Assembly (NCBI GenBank): GCA_963070105.1 | Contig: OY718805.1 | Span: forward strand, 4,646,001-4,710,000 | Direction of reading: 5' to 3' | DNA from: Litomosoides sigmodontis | Taxonomy: Eukaryota; Nematoda; Chromadorea; Rhabditida; Onchocercidae | DNA: 64,000 bases | Part shown: positions 26,479-57,000 of the stretch, piece after piece | Layout: every line of letters begins with the position of its first letter | How positions within the stretch are numbered: position 1 is the stretch's first letter | Translations under genes and position numbers: made by a program | The notes under the pieces: model-generated | Told to the model about the DNA's origin: nothing | Database searches by the model: none | What the model saw: the letters and a program-made list of their open reading frames with translations, nothing else

Positions 26479-28129
26479 ATGGCGACAACTACTAAAAGTA
26501 AGCTTCGTCTATCGCCGATTGGACTCTTTAAGCAACAGCACCCTTTAAGTGCTTTCAGACAATCGTTTAGTCAGTTAAGCAATAGCAACCTCTCCTTTCA
26601 GGTGATATCATCGAAGAGTATGAGAAGATTAAAGAAGCAGAGGTAAATTTTCCAATCTTTGCAATGCTTTAAGTTGGCGAAAAGAAAGCACACACACACA
26701 TACACGTAACGTTTAGCGATTGTAACTTTATTTTGAGTAAAACATAAAATCCAGCTAATTAGAGTGATTTCAGCATGATCGGATATCGTTACGACAGGAC
26801 GCGGGTTCTGAAAGAATTCTTTCGGCAGATCGAATCGAGGATTTACTCTGTTTTCCCATTGATTCTCAAGAAAACCTATGCAAAACAGATCGCATTTACA
26901 TGACCGATGACAATAGACGATTATTGTTAATTAGAGAGTATGGTCACATCGGAAGCTCAAAATCTGTGAAGCTCGTTTTCAATTAACTCCAATCTTAAAT
27001 TTTAACTTTCAAATGTATTCAGAAGTGGAAGGAACGACAGTATTGCAATTTTTCATTCAATTTTATAATTTTTCTCACACTATTATCTTCCGAAACTTCA
27101 TGCATTTTTGCAGCTGCTCATCGAAAACCGCTCCATCATCTCAAAAAAGCGCAAATGTAGAATCCGAAGGAAAAGCATCAGCAAACGAATCAATCGCAAG
27201 AACTAAAAGATCCCTCGTATGACTTTTCTCTTACATACGATGAGATGATTCTATATTTTTTTGCTAAAGCCGAAGTTGATGACATCAGATGACATTATGG
27301 AAATTGTAGTTGAATTTAAACACCCCCCCCCCCCACCAACAGACTTTTGAAAAAATTTCAAAGTAATGCATTTTCTTCCGAAGGAAATGTAATTGTTTAT
27401 CAAAACTAACTCCATGCTACTGTAATTTCTCACTAAGTTTAAACATTCCAAAAAATATTTTAAAAATTTGAAAAAAATTGATCGAAAATTTAACTATTCA
27501 AAAAAATCAGATCGCTTACCGCTACATTCCTTTAAACTCTCACGGCTAACAAATTGCCTGGAAGGAAGTGCTCTGTAAAGGGAAAGGCATAAAAGTAGAT
27601 GAAATCGTAGGTAGCAAAGAAGCCACGTGTAATAGCTTTTTTGAAGCCAATGGCTATACCGTTGCAAAACTCCTCGCCTAACACAATTTTGCGTGATCGT
27701 TTACACACTGAAAGTAGTGTTACTTTCCTCATCTCATTACCGGATTTCTAAAAATCCAGATGGATTATTGGAAAAAGACGTAAAGCTGCGATTCTAGATG
27801 GGATGCGTCAATGGATACTGGCGATGAGATGAATTTCGGGCGACAAAAATTGACCACCTAAATTTCAACGAGATCTTAGGCTTGACGAGTTTTAACAAAA
27901 TCATTTGTCCATTTGATTTGCTGACTTCCTTTTCAAAAATCGCTCATTTCAGGACTCAAATCAGGATAACGGTTACGCAATAGATTTCGAAATTTTCATT
28001 GACGATAACACCAGTGGAAGTGGAACTCACCAAATTCATGTACAAGCAAATTGTCCTGGCTTCGTTCCCAATCATTTATACATTAATGGGATCAAATTCT
28101 CGCAAAAGCCACAGAATTTTGAAGAATAA
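26479..28129 (+). CDS. Uncharacterised 167-residue protein, complete
   Basis: Family not recognised. Five exons: 26479-26497, 26602-26642, 26774-26937, 27114-27216 and 27953-28129. Each has canonical GT..AG borders and matching phases, which gives one open frame of 168 codons. The protein starts MATTTKSDIIEEYEKIKEAE (acidic helix). It continues with a segment containing KTDRIYMTDDNRRLLLIR, a Ser/Lys-rich, probably disordered middle, and an acidic, beta-rich C-terminal part with GYAIDFEIFIDDNTSGSG and NHLYINGIKFSQ. There is no signal peptide or membrane span. The stop codon is embedded in AATAAA (28125-28130), so the 3' UTR is probably short or a later signal is used. It converges with the receptor-PTP gene. 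Confidence 0.72.
27323..27334. repeat. Run of 12 C
   Basis: A homopolymer in the last intron of the gene at 26479-28129, unusual in this AT-rich window. Its length may be unreliable in the assembly. Confidence 0.8.
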
Positions 28130-28915
28130 ATTACGGCTCCGTAAAACATCATACGTTTTGTTTTGTTGAAGACGAATTCATCACTTCCATGCACAATTTC
28201 TGAATCCTACCATTTTGCCTTGTTTCACTAAAAAGAAAAACGCATTCTGGCAACTGCACTTTGCTACGTGACCGAAGAGTAATTAGAATTAAATATTTAA
28301 CTGTTGCGAAGACATTTGCTCAAGAATTTTTTAAGTATCGTCAAGTGGGAAAAATTATTGGCAAGCTGTCCACAAAAGTTTAATAACTTTACACTGGCAA
28401 AAGTTTCAAATAAAAACAATTAGTAAAAAAATATATCACATCGCTTAATTTGAATTTTATTGAGCAAAACAGTGCACAAAAACACTGACGCGAGATTACT
28501 CCTCAGAAAACATCAGAAAATTGCGGGAAACAGAAACCCGTACTACTTCATACTTTCACGACACTTTTAAATTTCCAAAAATGCAAGAAAATTCATTTTA
28601 TAGAAACATCAACGGAACATCAGACACTGTTCACACCACGAGGTAGCATCCTTAGATTATGAATGGGCATTAATAATTCATTACCACTCAATCTTTAGAC
28701 TGATATTTTGTATATTAGAAAGACTTTGCAGGAAATAAATTACTCGAAAATCGCTGTCAAGAAATTTGGAATCCGAATCTGCATCTTCTAACTAATGAAA
28801 CACACCTATCAAAAACATACGACCCCCATCAGTTCCACTGCAGTAATCCCATCCAGATATTCTTCATAGGAAATACGCAAATGCAAGATAAAGTGTTAGA
28901 ACAAGAAGAAAATTA
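28130..28915. other. Convergent intergenic region / 3' UTRs
   Basis: About 790 bp of AT-rich sequence between the ends of the plus-strand gene at 26479 and the minus-strand receptor PTP. It probably contains the 3' UTR of the receptor PTP. No further open frame was recognised. Confidence 0.4.
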
Positions 28916-45672
<16,757 letters not shown>

Positions 45673-48205
45673 GTCTCAAGCTTGCTAAGATCAGTTTTAG
45701 CTGTTGCTGAAGGTCCAGTGTTATCGATCACATCATAAAGGAATTCATTTCGTCCAACAAAATAGAATAAGAAGAGTGGCGTAAATGACCAGCAGCTATG
45801 ATAGCAAAATAGTGTTAGTGTCCGAGTTGGTTCCTCCTTCCAACTGAATCATTCTGATCGCAACAAATCTCTGAATCATCACTTTTCAATTCTAAAAAAC
45901 AAAAAAATTATTTCTGTTTTTACGTTTTCAAGCTAAATATGTAATTAAAGGCTGCTGCGATAACGAAGCTTCCTTTTCTCGTCGAATTAATTTGGCGGAA
46001 AGTTCCTCGCACAGCTTAAAATTCTTCCAACAAATCAAGCGCCATATTTCTGTAGCTGTCAGCAATTCGATCTGCGCTCATGTCCAGTTAAAAGATTTTA
46101 ACTACCTAAGAGATGGTTGCGCTGAGCAGGGAAGCCAATAGGACAAATGATCGGACTAAAATTTAAGGTAACGTAAAAAATAAACATGCCAAACCTCTTC
46201 TCACACTAACTACTGTGATTTAAAAAGGGTGAAAAATCTCAGTGGAATCTCTCATGGGAGAATAGGAGAAGTAAATCAATATCCGCATTGCCAAATTTTT
46301 GTTTTTAATAAAAACAAGATTTTCGATCGAAATTTCATTGGAATGAGCGAAGTAAAAAGAAGTAATATTCTATTCGTATTATTAACATTTCATTTGATAA
46401 TTATCTCCAAATCGCGTATCGTAGGTATTTTACATTTCTTTCAGAGGGGTGCGCAAATCAATATGATAATTTCCACTTCAATCATTATTATTTGCTAAAT
46501 TTCAGGAAGCGCAAATGAAATCCTAACTTAACTTGTGATATCATGATGTAAGGTTTTTCAGTGTAAAGCACAGAAAAGTAACCAACGGAACTAAAATATT
46601 GTAATTTGGAAACAAAACTTTGCACTATTGTATTTCAATCCCCGTTTCCATTTTATATCTTCAAATATGAAAGAAAATTTGAACCAACATTGACTGAAGT
46701 ATGAATTAGTACACGACTTCCGATTCCACTCAGGAAAAAGTTCAATAATGATAAAAGTGTGAGGTTTGGAATCGCCATATGTCTTGGCTTCAATTCATTT
46801 CAAAGACCGGAATTTCTAATTATCACGAAATGATGAGTGAAATCGAAAAAGGTGAGGATAGCAGAGAACTGAGTTCCTTCCAAACAACGAATGAATTGAA
46901 GGAAAGAATTGCTTGCTTGCACGGTGCGTCGGGTCAGCGCCGTATATTCTTCAACTGCGCAGCAAATTTCACATTTTGCAATGACTGATCAGTGGGTTGA
47001 TGAAGTTGGAAGTTGGATTAAGTCAAATCAGATGAAATCAAACGCTTGTGGAGTGCGCTTGCGAATGACAGAAGTGTACAATGGGAATGGGATGATGACG
47101 TCAGGGTGACGACATGCAATCGTGACTGACTTACAAATACAGAAAGCGGTCATCGTGACTTCATTTAAATGCCAATTATTACTAAAGTTCTTTTAATAGA
47201 AAGTTTTCAAAGTTCACTTGAAGTTTCATTTGAAAATTTAAAGAAAAAAGTTGAAGCTACTGATCAGAAACGTAAGGAAATTGTGGCAAACTTATAGAGT
47301 GATGATAAAGTGAGGTAAGGATTGAAAATAAAATTCACGCTTTAGCGATTCGCCTCCAAACATTCCAAGTCACAATTGAAATTTAGACCAAATCATTTAA
47401 CACCTTTGACACATAATGATAAATTGTGTGAAGTTTTTCAAGACAATTCTAACAACGAGGTGCGATGCAATCCATTCATGAAAATTTCAAGAATGGTACC
47501 TCTTCAACTTCTACTGTCCTCAATCTCTTAAAGGACACATTTAATGCAGTGCAACAGCTTTTGTTACCTTTACTTTTGTTACCCATCTTTCGATGTAAAT
47601 TGCTGAAAAGTTTACAGTTTAAAATGAAACAAAATCGCGGCGCAAAGTTGTACAATGTACGCATTGCGCATTGCGCATTCATTCATGCTATCATAAATTT
47701 CAAGACATACACGAATGGACCGGAAGTGAGCGTTTCTGACCAAATTTCAGCTCTTTCGAAAAGGAAAAGTTTTTATTTCCGTCGTCAAATTACATTTCAT
47801 TTCAATCTGACCCCTTCCATTTCTCACAGCCTAACTGTTTCAGCGAAACAGCACTGAAAGAAAATATCAATCTTGTAAAACGAATAATCAGCATCTAAAT
47901 GCTATTATTATTTTCGTATAATTCTAGTTAACTTTTAAAGACAGTCAAAAGCGCCCTCCTATTTTTCACATTTCTTCAACTGCCTCATTCCGCACATTAT
48001 TGATTGAAAGCTATTGGCGCTGCGATCACAAGTAATTCAATCCTTACGACTTACTACTAGTGCTTTTTTCACAAGGAAAATTAAAGGAGTGAGAGTAATT
48101 AACAAATAATTTGACTGACAGAATGACAAAGAGATCACTCCGTTCCGTAGGACTTTCAATGGGATATTTGGTATTATTCAAATGCAATGATGGAAAACAC
48201 TACAA

Positions 48206-48214
48206 AGAGAGAGA

Positions 48215-48248
<34 letters not shown>
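48206..48248. repeat. (GA)n microsatellite
   Basis: Purine dinucleotide run of about 40 bases in the 8.4-kb intergenic stretch. Confidence 0.9.
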
Positions 48249-48252
<4 letters not shown>

Positions 48253-48759
48253 AATATTACTAACAAACCGAAAAGTCGGCTTCGTTTCGACTTTTTGAGA
48301 ATTTTTTTTCTAAATAAAAGAAAAGAGGAGAGGGAAAAGAGGCCAAAAAGAGTAGTTTAGAATGATTTTCTCGGAAAAATGATGGATGACTTCTCCCGCA
48401 CTGAAGCATTTCTCATCGGCTCTTTTTGTTGTTTGCTAATTTGGCTTAAAGTGAAAGTAAAAAGTAAACATTTTAGTGGCGAATTTTACAAGTCAAAAGA
48501 ATTAATAGTGATTGCAGCCCGTTGTTTATAATACGTACAACAAGTTTTTTGGTTGCAAAGAAATGAGTTATCACTTCCTTCCGCTTCATCCTTCCTTACT
48601 TACGACGCATGAAAGATAAAATGGAAGTGAACAGTACGTGCCGTCGGCTTCAAGAACAAGACAGAAGTCAGCGAAATCAACCGCAAGGGGAAATTTTTGT
48701 GTGAAAGGGATGTTGAGCAGAACAAACAGAATTAAAAGAGAGAAAATTATACAAAAAGA

Positions 48760-48788
48760 GGGAGAGAGAGAGAGAGGAAGAGAGAAAA
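48760..48788. repeat. (GA)n tract
   Basis: Short GA-rich run in the same intergenic stretch, on the same strand as the one at 48206. Confidence 0.75.
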
Positions 48789-49119
48789 TGGAAAATGAGA
48801 GGTTGCAATGATTGTATGGAAGGACGGTACGATGCTACCACTGCCCATAAGAAATTTCCTTCGAAGTGACAAATTAGGTGAAATCCAAAATGAAATTGTT
48901 ATTGTGCATGAGAAGAACGAGTGAGAGAGAGAGAGAAGGAGAGGGACACATTTAATATTACAGTTATTTGTTTTCGGCTAGCATGCCGAGGTTATGCAAA
49001 TCATATTGGAAGATAACTTGAAGCGAATTTACAAAGAAACCCATCTCATAGGTTGTGTTTACTACTTGGATAGTTCATTGAATAATTAAGGTTGAATGAA
49101 AATTGATGAGTGAATCATG

Positions 49120-49141
49120 GAGAGAGAGAGAGAGGGAGAAA
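49120..49141. repeat. (GA)n tract
   Basis: Short GA run about 30 bp from the next similar purine patch; third of several in 3 kb. Confidence 0.75.
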
Positions 49142-49285
49142 GATAGAGTGAGCTAAATCATAGGAACAGTTTCAGTGGTTGTAGGGGAGAAAAATAGTGG
49201 AGAATGAAGGACGACCGGTGGACTGTTGAATTCGTTATTGGACAGTAACGCGGTAGAAATGAGAGGGCAGAAGACCTGATGGCAA

Positions 49286-49396
49286 GCACACACATGCACA
49301 CACGCACGCACATACTCACAGACACACAAGGACAGACGCACGGACAGACAGACAGACAGACGCACACACAGACACACACACACACACACACACACT
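49286..49396. repeat. Compound (CA)n / (CAGA)n microsatellite
   Basis: About 110 bp of CACA, CACG and GACA units ending in a pure CA run. Read on the minus strand it produces long Cys/Val frames that are not real proteins. Confidence 0.9.
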
Positions 49397-50696
49397 CCGT
49401 ATTACCTCTTTCAATTTGATGTCCATTGAACGATGGAATGAATATCTCTGCAACTGTAATTGTTACTATTCAACAGTACCATTTTGTACGGTCAAACTAT
49501 CCTTTATTTCTTTTGAATTAAAGAAGTGGGATGCGACCGGTTCAGAATTACGCCTTGTACTGTTGGCGTTGCAACTGTTGAAGAATGCTTGGACGACGTT
49601 TCAGTTAAAGTTGTTAGCTGTCGTGCTCCATTGAGGGATGCATTAACCTAGTGAAGCGAAATAGTCGACTGTATTTTTGATTAGACTTTGAAGGACGCCG
49701 ATGTTATAGACAGTACTAACTATCTGTCTCATGAAATTAGCTATGAGATGAGTGAGGCATCATAATTTTACCAAAAAAAAACGAATTGAAAATTAATATA
49801 TAGAACAAATTTAAAAGAATGTTGACGTGAGCGTGATGTTGTGAAGATAAAAAGCGAAATAATTTAAACGTGATATTTACGAACTGTTGAAAAAGAAGTG
49901 TTGTTAAAGTCAAAGAATGACTGCAACTCGAATTTTATTTTTGTGCTTTTGCATCCCACAACAAAACACACTACTTCATTTTTCCATTTAAGTTATCTTT
50001 ACGGAGGGGAAAACAGGGCTAAACCGGAAATAAGTTAAATGAAAAAATTTTTGTATGTTTTTCTTTCAGTTTCTTCCTTTGTTTTTTTTTTTGAAAGCAC
50101 TAATGTAATGTACCAAAAATAAATTTCCTCCGAAAAGAAAGCTTTTAATTTGAATTATCAGTTCTCCATATGTCATTTCCGCAAAAATTTGTGCTTAATT
50201 TTATTCTTTTTTATTTTTTAAGTAAAAAACATTACATTTTAGCAGCTGCGTTAAAGACTGGCATTCAAAAACATTTTTTTCGAAAGTTCACTTCATTTTT
50301 TCAACTTTTTCTTCCTGTCTGCTTCAAACGAAAGAAGCTAGAAAGTTAGAATATGCACGAAAATAAGCTATCAATTAATTTCAAGTCATCCGTCAAAGTT
50401 GCTTTGCCATGGATAGTATGGAACAAACAAAACAGAAATATAAGTGGGATTTTTAGCGTCATGACGAGATGCAAATTTCGAAAATATACCATGAAGTGAA
50501 AATGGTATTTCATGAGTGGAATTTCAAGCTAAGCAAGAAATAGCACGGGCGTGGGCGGTTCAATTAATTTTTTCAATAAGCTCTGTTGCACATATTGAAA
50601 TTGTTTTAGGAAAAAAAGCTTCTACGGACATATTCCTCGTTCGTCTAAGATAAGAAAGGAGTTGGAAACTGCGAAAGCACCTCGTTTTGTTTATTT

Positions 50697-50702
<6 letters not shown>

Positions 50703-50730
<28 letters not shown>

Positions 50731-50758
50731 GCTCTCTCTTTCTCTCTCTCCTTTTTTC
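50703..50758. repeat. (AT)n followed by (CT)n
   Basis: Pure AT dinucleotides for about 28 bases, then GCTCTCTCTTTCTCTCTCTCC. Confidence 0.9.
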
Positions 50759-51678
50759 CTGTTCATTAAAGCGAATGATATGATCCTGAAAGATGATGAA
50801 CTCTTCCTGGTAATTTTATACAAATATGCAAGTGGATAGATATTTCCGCAAATCAAAGTCGATCATCGATCGTCCTTGAATAGGCGCTGTGTGGCGCGAT
50901 TGACCAAGGAAAGAAGAGGGGATGTTGCCAACAATTTGTGAACGTCGTAGGATTTGGTGGACACATTGGAGTGTGTTCGTTACTTTGATGTGATGTGAGG
51001 TCACTTCGATGTGGTATGAGTGGAGTTGTGACCGTGTGGAAGAGGGAAGGAAGGCCGCTGCTCGATCATCATCTCTCTGAAGTGATCGTGTAAGTTCATC
51101 TGTGCAACAAGTTCATCTCCGTTGTTGACCATTCATAAATTCATGTTGCATACAACATTGTTTCTTTAAAATGACAATTTGTAAAATATTTGCTACAAAT
51201 TCACATCCCATTTTATGCATAAAAACAAACTGAAATAGTAAAAAGTATTAAAAATGTGGGAAATACTTTTTTGAAAAAAATAATTCTACGATCACTGCGT
51301 GAAAAACAACTCGCCTTTAACAATACTAATATCTATTAAACTTGTCAGGAAAAGTTAAAAATTATTTGCGCTATGGCACAATCTAATCAATTTCAGTAGG
51401 ATAGTTTGTACAATTAAGATAATTTATTTGTCGAATTTTTGGTACTGTACGAGAGGACGCATACCGTATTTCATGAGAACTTTCAATCTTTGAAACTTTA
51501 TCTTTCCTGACCAAAGCAAAAGCATTCAATATTTTTTGAAATTAATTTAATTTCCGAATTTATATGAGAAAGCATTTTCATAGGTGATGCTGTAAAATCA
51601 CGCTGACTTCATTATGCATGTTGTTGTAAGGACTATGTTTACTACGGCCTCTTAAAGTTTAGATCCTCTTAAATTCTA

Positions 51679-51725
51679 TCAGAGAGATAGAGAGAGAGAG
51701 GGAGGGAGGGAGGGAGGGAGGGAAA
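51679..51725. repeat. (GA)n then (GGGA)n
   Basis: A GA run passing into GGGA tetranucleotides, on the plus strand. Confidence 0.85.
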
Positions 51726-54076
51726 GAAAGGCGACAACTTCCGGTGGATGGATATAGTGCGCCTATTCGCTTGAAATAAATAAATATTTTTTGAAGGAAG
51801 GAAGAAAGTAATTATGCTTCACGACTCTCACTGATTCAACTTCGAAAAAATTGTAATTCCTACGCATTCCATTTTTCACCGATGGCTCTCTTACAGTAAG
51901 TGCTAGCATTCATCTCCCTCTGTTGAGGGCAACATTTCTTCCTTCTCTATCGAACGAGCATGAAAATGTGCAAAATACACCAAATTCGAAATTTAGGGAT
52001 TTAGGTTAATCTACTAATTATTACTAATTAAAGGAGTACCATCAAATAATTAGTTTCACTGTTTTTAAGCGTTTTAAGCATTCCTTTAGTGAAGCAAGAA
52101 ATTTTGGAAGAATAGAAATGGATCAATCCCTCTCAAAAAAAATTGATTTAAAACATTTACCACTGCAATGATTGCTAAAATTTTGCTGTTCAAATTTATT
52201 CAAAATTCCTACTTATAAAATGACTGTACTATCGAGTGCAAATCATTTCAAATGTCATTTATTTTATTCAAAAATATGGCTGAACTCTCAGAGACGAAGA
52301 AATACTGCTTTTTAAAGTTTTCGTACTATTTCTGAATTCCTTTAACTAAATAATATTTGCGTAATCGACTGATCGCAAAGTAAATATCGAAGTTTATTCA
52401 TATATTTCATAAAAGCTCAGTATCCTAATATGTAAAACTTTAAGATCACTCTGCAATTTTCAAAGACCGGTGCGCAATAACTTTGAAATTAGCACGATAT
52501 ATGCTAAATATGTTGAGTTGCAAATTTGAAGGCAAAAGTTGACGAGCCGATGAGACAGAGGCCAGGCGAAGGTAACTTTGTTAGAAGCGGAAAAAGTGCT
52601 GAATATTTGTTATGTTTCTCTATAATTTTGAAAAATTTCGTTTGCTTTGCTGAGCACCAAAGCACTGCATTGGGCATTAATTAAAATCAATAATAGTGAT
52701 AATTAATAAAATATACGTGCACGTATATTTTATTCATTTTGAACTTGTTGGTCACTTATGACAATGGCAATGCTGTCTTGACCTCTGACCGTTGTTGAAT
52801 AGAAACAAACTCGTACTGATTGCTCAGTGGTGTAAGACGAGAAATGATTAATTAAATTCTTTGCAACTTTTTTCTCGCATTTTAATTTAAATTCTAAAAG
52901 CTTTTAGCTGAATATCTGTGTGAAATGCTTTTAGCTCTTTGAGTGGATAGAAATCAACTAGAAATTTGATAAGGATGTCAAGATGCTTTCAAGCAGAGAT
53001 TTCAATTTAAATACTTGTCACGAACAAGTATGTGATGAGAGTTGTCGGGAACTTTTTGATTTTTGTTTGGATTTGTTGTTTGCTATGATAGGACGGGTTC
53101 ACGCTGCCTCTTATAGCTTGTCAGGAGCTTCTCCGATTCTGTTTACCGAGTTGTGGTGTGATAGAAGAAGTTGTCCCATCCTTGCAATTCTTTATGAAGG
53201 ATATAACTTATTTCTTGTTTACTAGCAGAGTAATAACTTGTAAAACAATATTGAAGTTCACAAGTACGTAGTGCGAATAAACTGTGTTGGATAGTTTAGT
53301 TCCAAAGGAGGCTGGCAGTCGAGCGACTGACTGGTTGATGGCGAAAGAAAAGTTAAGAAGATGAATTTAAATGGTAAGAATTGGTGGCTTAGGAGGCTGA
53401 ATTTAGTTGACTCGTATCACGTGGAGTGGTTTAATTGCCTATGATTTAAGGAATTGAGACAAGTGATTGATGATGCCTAGAAATTTTTTACGTTGATGAA
53501 ATTTGTAATCATGGGAGACTATTACATTCATGATAAAATAAGTAAGTGTGGCATATCAGTCCAAGGCACTAGTGTACCAAAGCTCAAATGCCACCAGTAA
53601 CATGAATTGAAGATAGTTAACTTGTGGGTGATTGAGGGAAGTTAACAAAGTTAAATTAAAAATGGCATCATCTCATACATTGCAAAATAAGCTAGTTTAT
53701 GGCTGCTAACTGTTAAATAGATATCTAACTTGTAAATAATTTGTAATTAGCTGTAAGATTACGACTGGGATATTGCCACGAGAATAGTTGAGAGGTTATA
53801 TGTTATTAATAATTTCGAATTCTCGACAACAGCATATTTAATTTATCGATGACAATGCCAATATACTTTTCCTTGCATTTCTTTCACAACGCCTGCCTCA
53901 CAACTTTAATTAGACTGGAAGTGATGACTAATAGATTTTACAAATTGAAAGCGACTTGATTCGAATTTATTCTACCACCCAGTTAATCAACTCCCTATTC
54001 TCATTTACATATCGTTCTAGTTGTTGAGTTAGCTAATTCAGGAACCTACGAGTGAACATATATTTCGATTCATCGA

Positions 54077-57000
54077 ATGGAAACCAAAATATCTCCACCG
54101 AAGAGTAAGTATATACATAGTAATATAGTCATCTCTAAGACTTCAATTTCTGTCTTAAATAATAAGATAATAAAATGGTAAAATTGCATTCTGTTATTTC
54201 ATTCTAGAAACGAGCGGCATGAGTAGTACCGAATTCCGGAAATATGGAAAAGAGGTAGTAGACTACATCGCGGATTATATTGAAAACATACAAAAGAGGC
54301 GTGTGGTGCCAGCAATTGAACCTGGTTATCTGCGTGATCTGTTGCCTGATGTGGCACCTCAACATGCGGAAGCATTTGAAGATGTCATTAATGATTTCGA
54401 CAAATTTATTATGCCTGGGGTAAAGTTAACATTTGAAACCATTTTAGAACTAAATTTAAAGCCTGAAGATTTTGACAGGATGAGTTAGTAGCGTCCAGAG
54501 ATTAGATTTTTATGCTATTTTGTAGAAATCCTCTCTTGCGGATATGCAGAACTAAAAAAACTTTTCTTGCAGACTAAAAATTATGCTGCAAGGGTAGAGA
54601 GAACGAATCCGTATTTCGGTGATATTTTGAACCTTTTACTTTTAGATTACTCATTGGCAACATCCTCGATTTCATGCTTACTTCCCAGCTGGAAATGCTT
54701 TTCCGAATCTTTTGGCCGATATGATTTCAGATGCCATTGGTGCAGTTGGCTTTTCCTGGGTGAATCTTATTTTTACCGTTCTCCTAAGACAGGAGAAAGA
54801 AGCCATTGTCAGTGCGACTATTTTTTTTTTAGGCTGCATGTCCTGCGATGACGGAGCTAGAAATAATCATGTTGGATTGGCTTGGTCGAATGGTTGGTTT
54901 GCCAGATGCTTTTTTACCGTTCACCGAAAATGGGAAGGGTGGCGGTGTTATACAGGTAAATATTGCTCCGAACTGTAGCAAGTTAAGCAAAAGCACATTT
55001 CAAGCAATGCAATCAGTTAGGTTCATTTTCAATTTTCAAATATCATCAGTTTGCCAAAGAAAGTCAAGTCCTGCAGTTTAATCCTTGCTTTCTCAACTCT
55101 TTCAGGGTTCTGCAAGTGAATGCAATTTTGTTTCGTTACTAGTGGCACGATTTGAGATGCTCAAAGAGCTCAGACAACGTTTTCCGTTTGTGGAAGAAGG
55201 ACTTCTACTGTCAAAATTAGTCGCATACTGTTCCAAAGAGGTAACTGATCATCAAATGTTTGCTCATATTGAACTTTCAATGACCAAGCAACCATGGATT
55301 GGCGTTTGATATGATAGTTTCGATAATAGTGATTTGCAAATATTTGCAATTTTGAAAGATCAACGGAGTGAATGATTTGTAGGCTCATTCATCAGTCGAA
55401 AAAGCATGCATGATTGGAATGGTTAAGCTAAAAATTCTGGATACTGACGCAAAGTTTCGTTTACGTGGTAAAACACTTAGTTCCGCAATAGAGGTATGTG
55501 CTACTAGCTCTTGCCCTTTCAACAATTCGTTCGAAATGGTTAAGCTTTGTGTTAATTAGATATTTTATATTCTTCCAAATTAATTAGTAGAATCTGTAAT
55601 CTACGATACATTTGAGGACTTCCTCAGTTTTCCGATTTGTTGGATGCTGAAATAATTATAAAAATGTCAGGAAGACCGTAATCTCGGCCTGATACCATTC
55701 TTCGTTTCTACTACGCTCGGCACAACGTCTTGCTGCTCATTCGACGTCCTCTCGGAAATCGGTCCTGTCTGCAAAGAAAATGATTTATGGCTACACGTTG
55801 ATGGTGCGTATGGCGGAAGTGCAATGATCTGTCCGGAATTCCGGCCGCTGATGGAAGGAATCGAATATGCGATGAGTTTCAACATCAATCCCAACAAGTT
55901 CATGCTCATCAATTTTGACTGCTCCACAATGTGGTCGGTAACTCTGTTGCATTTACCAAGCAGAACTTTTCACTACTCCTTTCCACACAGAAAAGAAGCT
56001 GACAGGTCGTTGAAGAGTGATTTCAGGACTGCTTAAGCCTGTCACTCATAAATCCTAATTCACCAAAGGGAATTGCCTTTTGGTGCGATTTCTTCACTGA
56101 CTCCGTCACATCATTTCCTCACAGCTCCTTCACTCATTCGTTGAGCGTTGTATAAGACAATTTTTAGGGTGAAAGATCGCTATAAGCTAACGCAAGCTTT
56201 AGTCGTTGATCCGCTATACTTGCAACATAGCTGGACAGGTATTCATTTTTTTGGTGAGAAATCCTGAAACTTTAATATTTCTTATAAATCTGACTTTATG
56301 AATTTCCACTTCACTAACTCAACATATCTCAAGAAATCTTCACATAGTAAGTGGTAAGTTTCTTGACTTTTCCCGATATCCTCAAACCATCTAGAAGGTT
56401 GTCTTCTTCTTCTCGAGATTTCACAACTATTAATGTTTTTAGATAAGGCAATTGACTATCGTCATTGGGGTATACCACTGAGCCGTCGTTTTCGATCGCT
56501 AAAATTGTGGTTCGTAATTCGAGTTTATGGTGTCGAAGGATTGCAAAATTATATTCGCAAAGTTTGACTTTTTTGCATCAAGAATTTAGGAATTACTTTT
56601 ATCTCCAGAATTATTTTCGTAGCCAAAATCGTTTAGCACAACAATTCATTAACCTTTCATCATTCCGTGAGAGGGCAGCGGGATGAGGGTAAATTTGATA
56701 TCATTGTGGACCTGTAAAGTTGATTTAAATTATCTAACATTAAATACACTTGCAGCAGTTTCAATGGAACCAGTTGGTTTCAGCTATTCTACTGTTTGAA
56801 ATTAGTACTTAAATTTAGCAACGATTCCTTCCCATGCTTGCAGCACTGCCGTTTGGCAAAGTTATTCGAACAACTGATACGGGCTGATAATATTTTCGAA
56901 ATTATTGGTGAAGTAATCCTTGGTTTGGTTTGCTTTCGTATGGTTGCTTCGGAAGAGATGAATCAGGAGCTGCTCACCAAGTTTGTGCATTTCGTCATAG

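Larger units (their letters stand above)
45673..54076. other. 8.4-kb stretch without a recognised gene
   Basis: Lies between the start of the receptor PTP (minus) and of tyrosine decarboxylase (plus), so it probably contains both promoters and perhaps long 5' UTRs. Open frames of 60-130 codons occur (for example 47465-47857 plus), but none shows a domain, a signal peptide or phase-compatible neighbours. It is AT-rich and carries most of the purine, CA and AT microsatellites listed separately. Confidence 0.5.

Noticed and set aside
47465..47857. 130-codon plus-strand open frame
   Set aside because: No domain, low-complexity Leu-rich start, no phase-compatible neighbours and no upstream signals beyond the first ATG; treated as chance.
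49153..49395. Long minus-strand frames of repeating Cys-Val
   Set aside because: Produced by translating the compound CA microsatellite; open in several frames because of the repeat, not because of coding.
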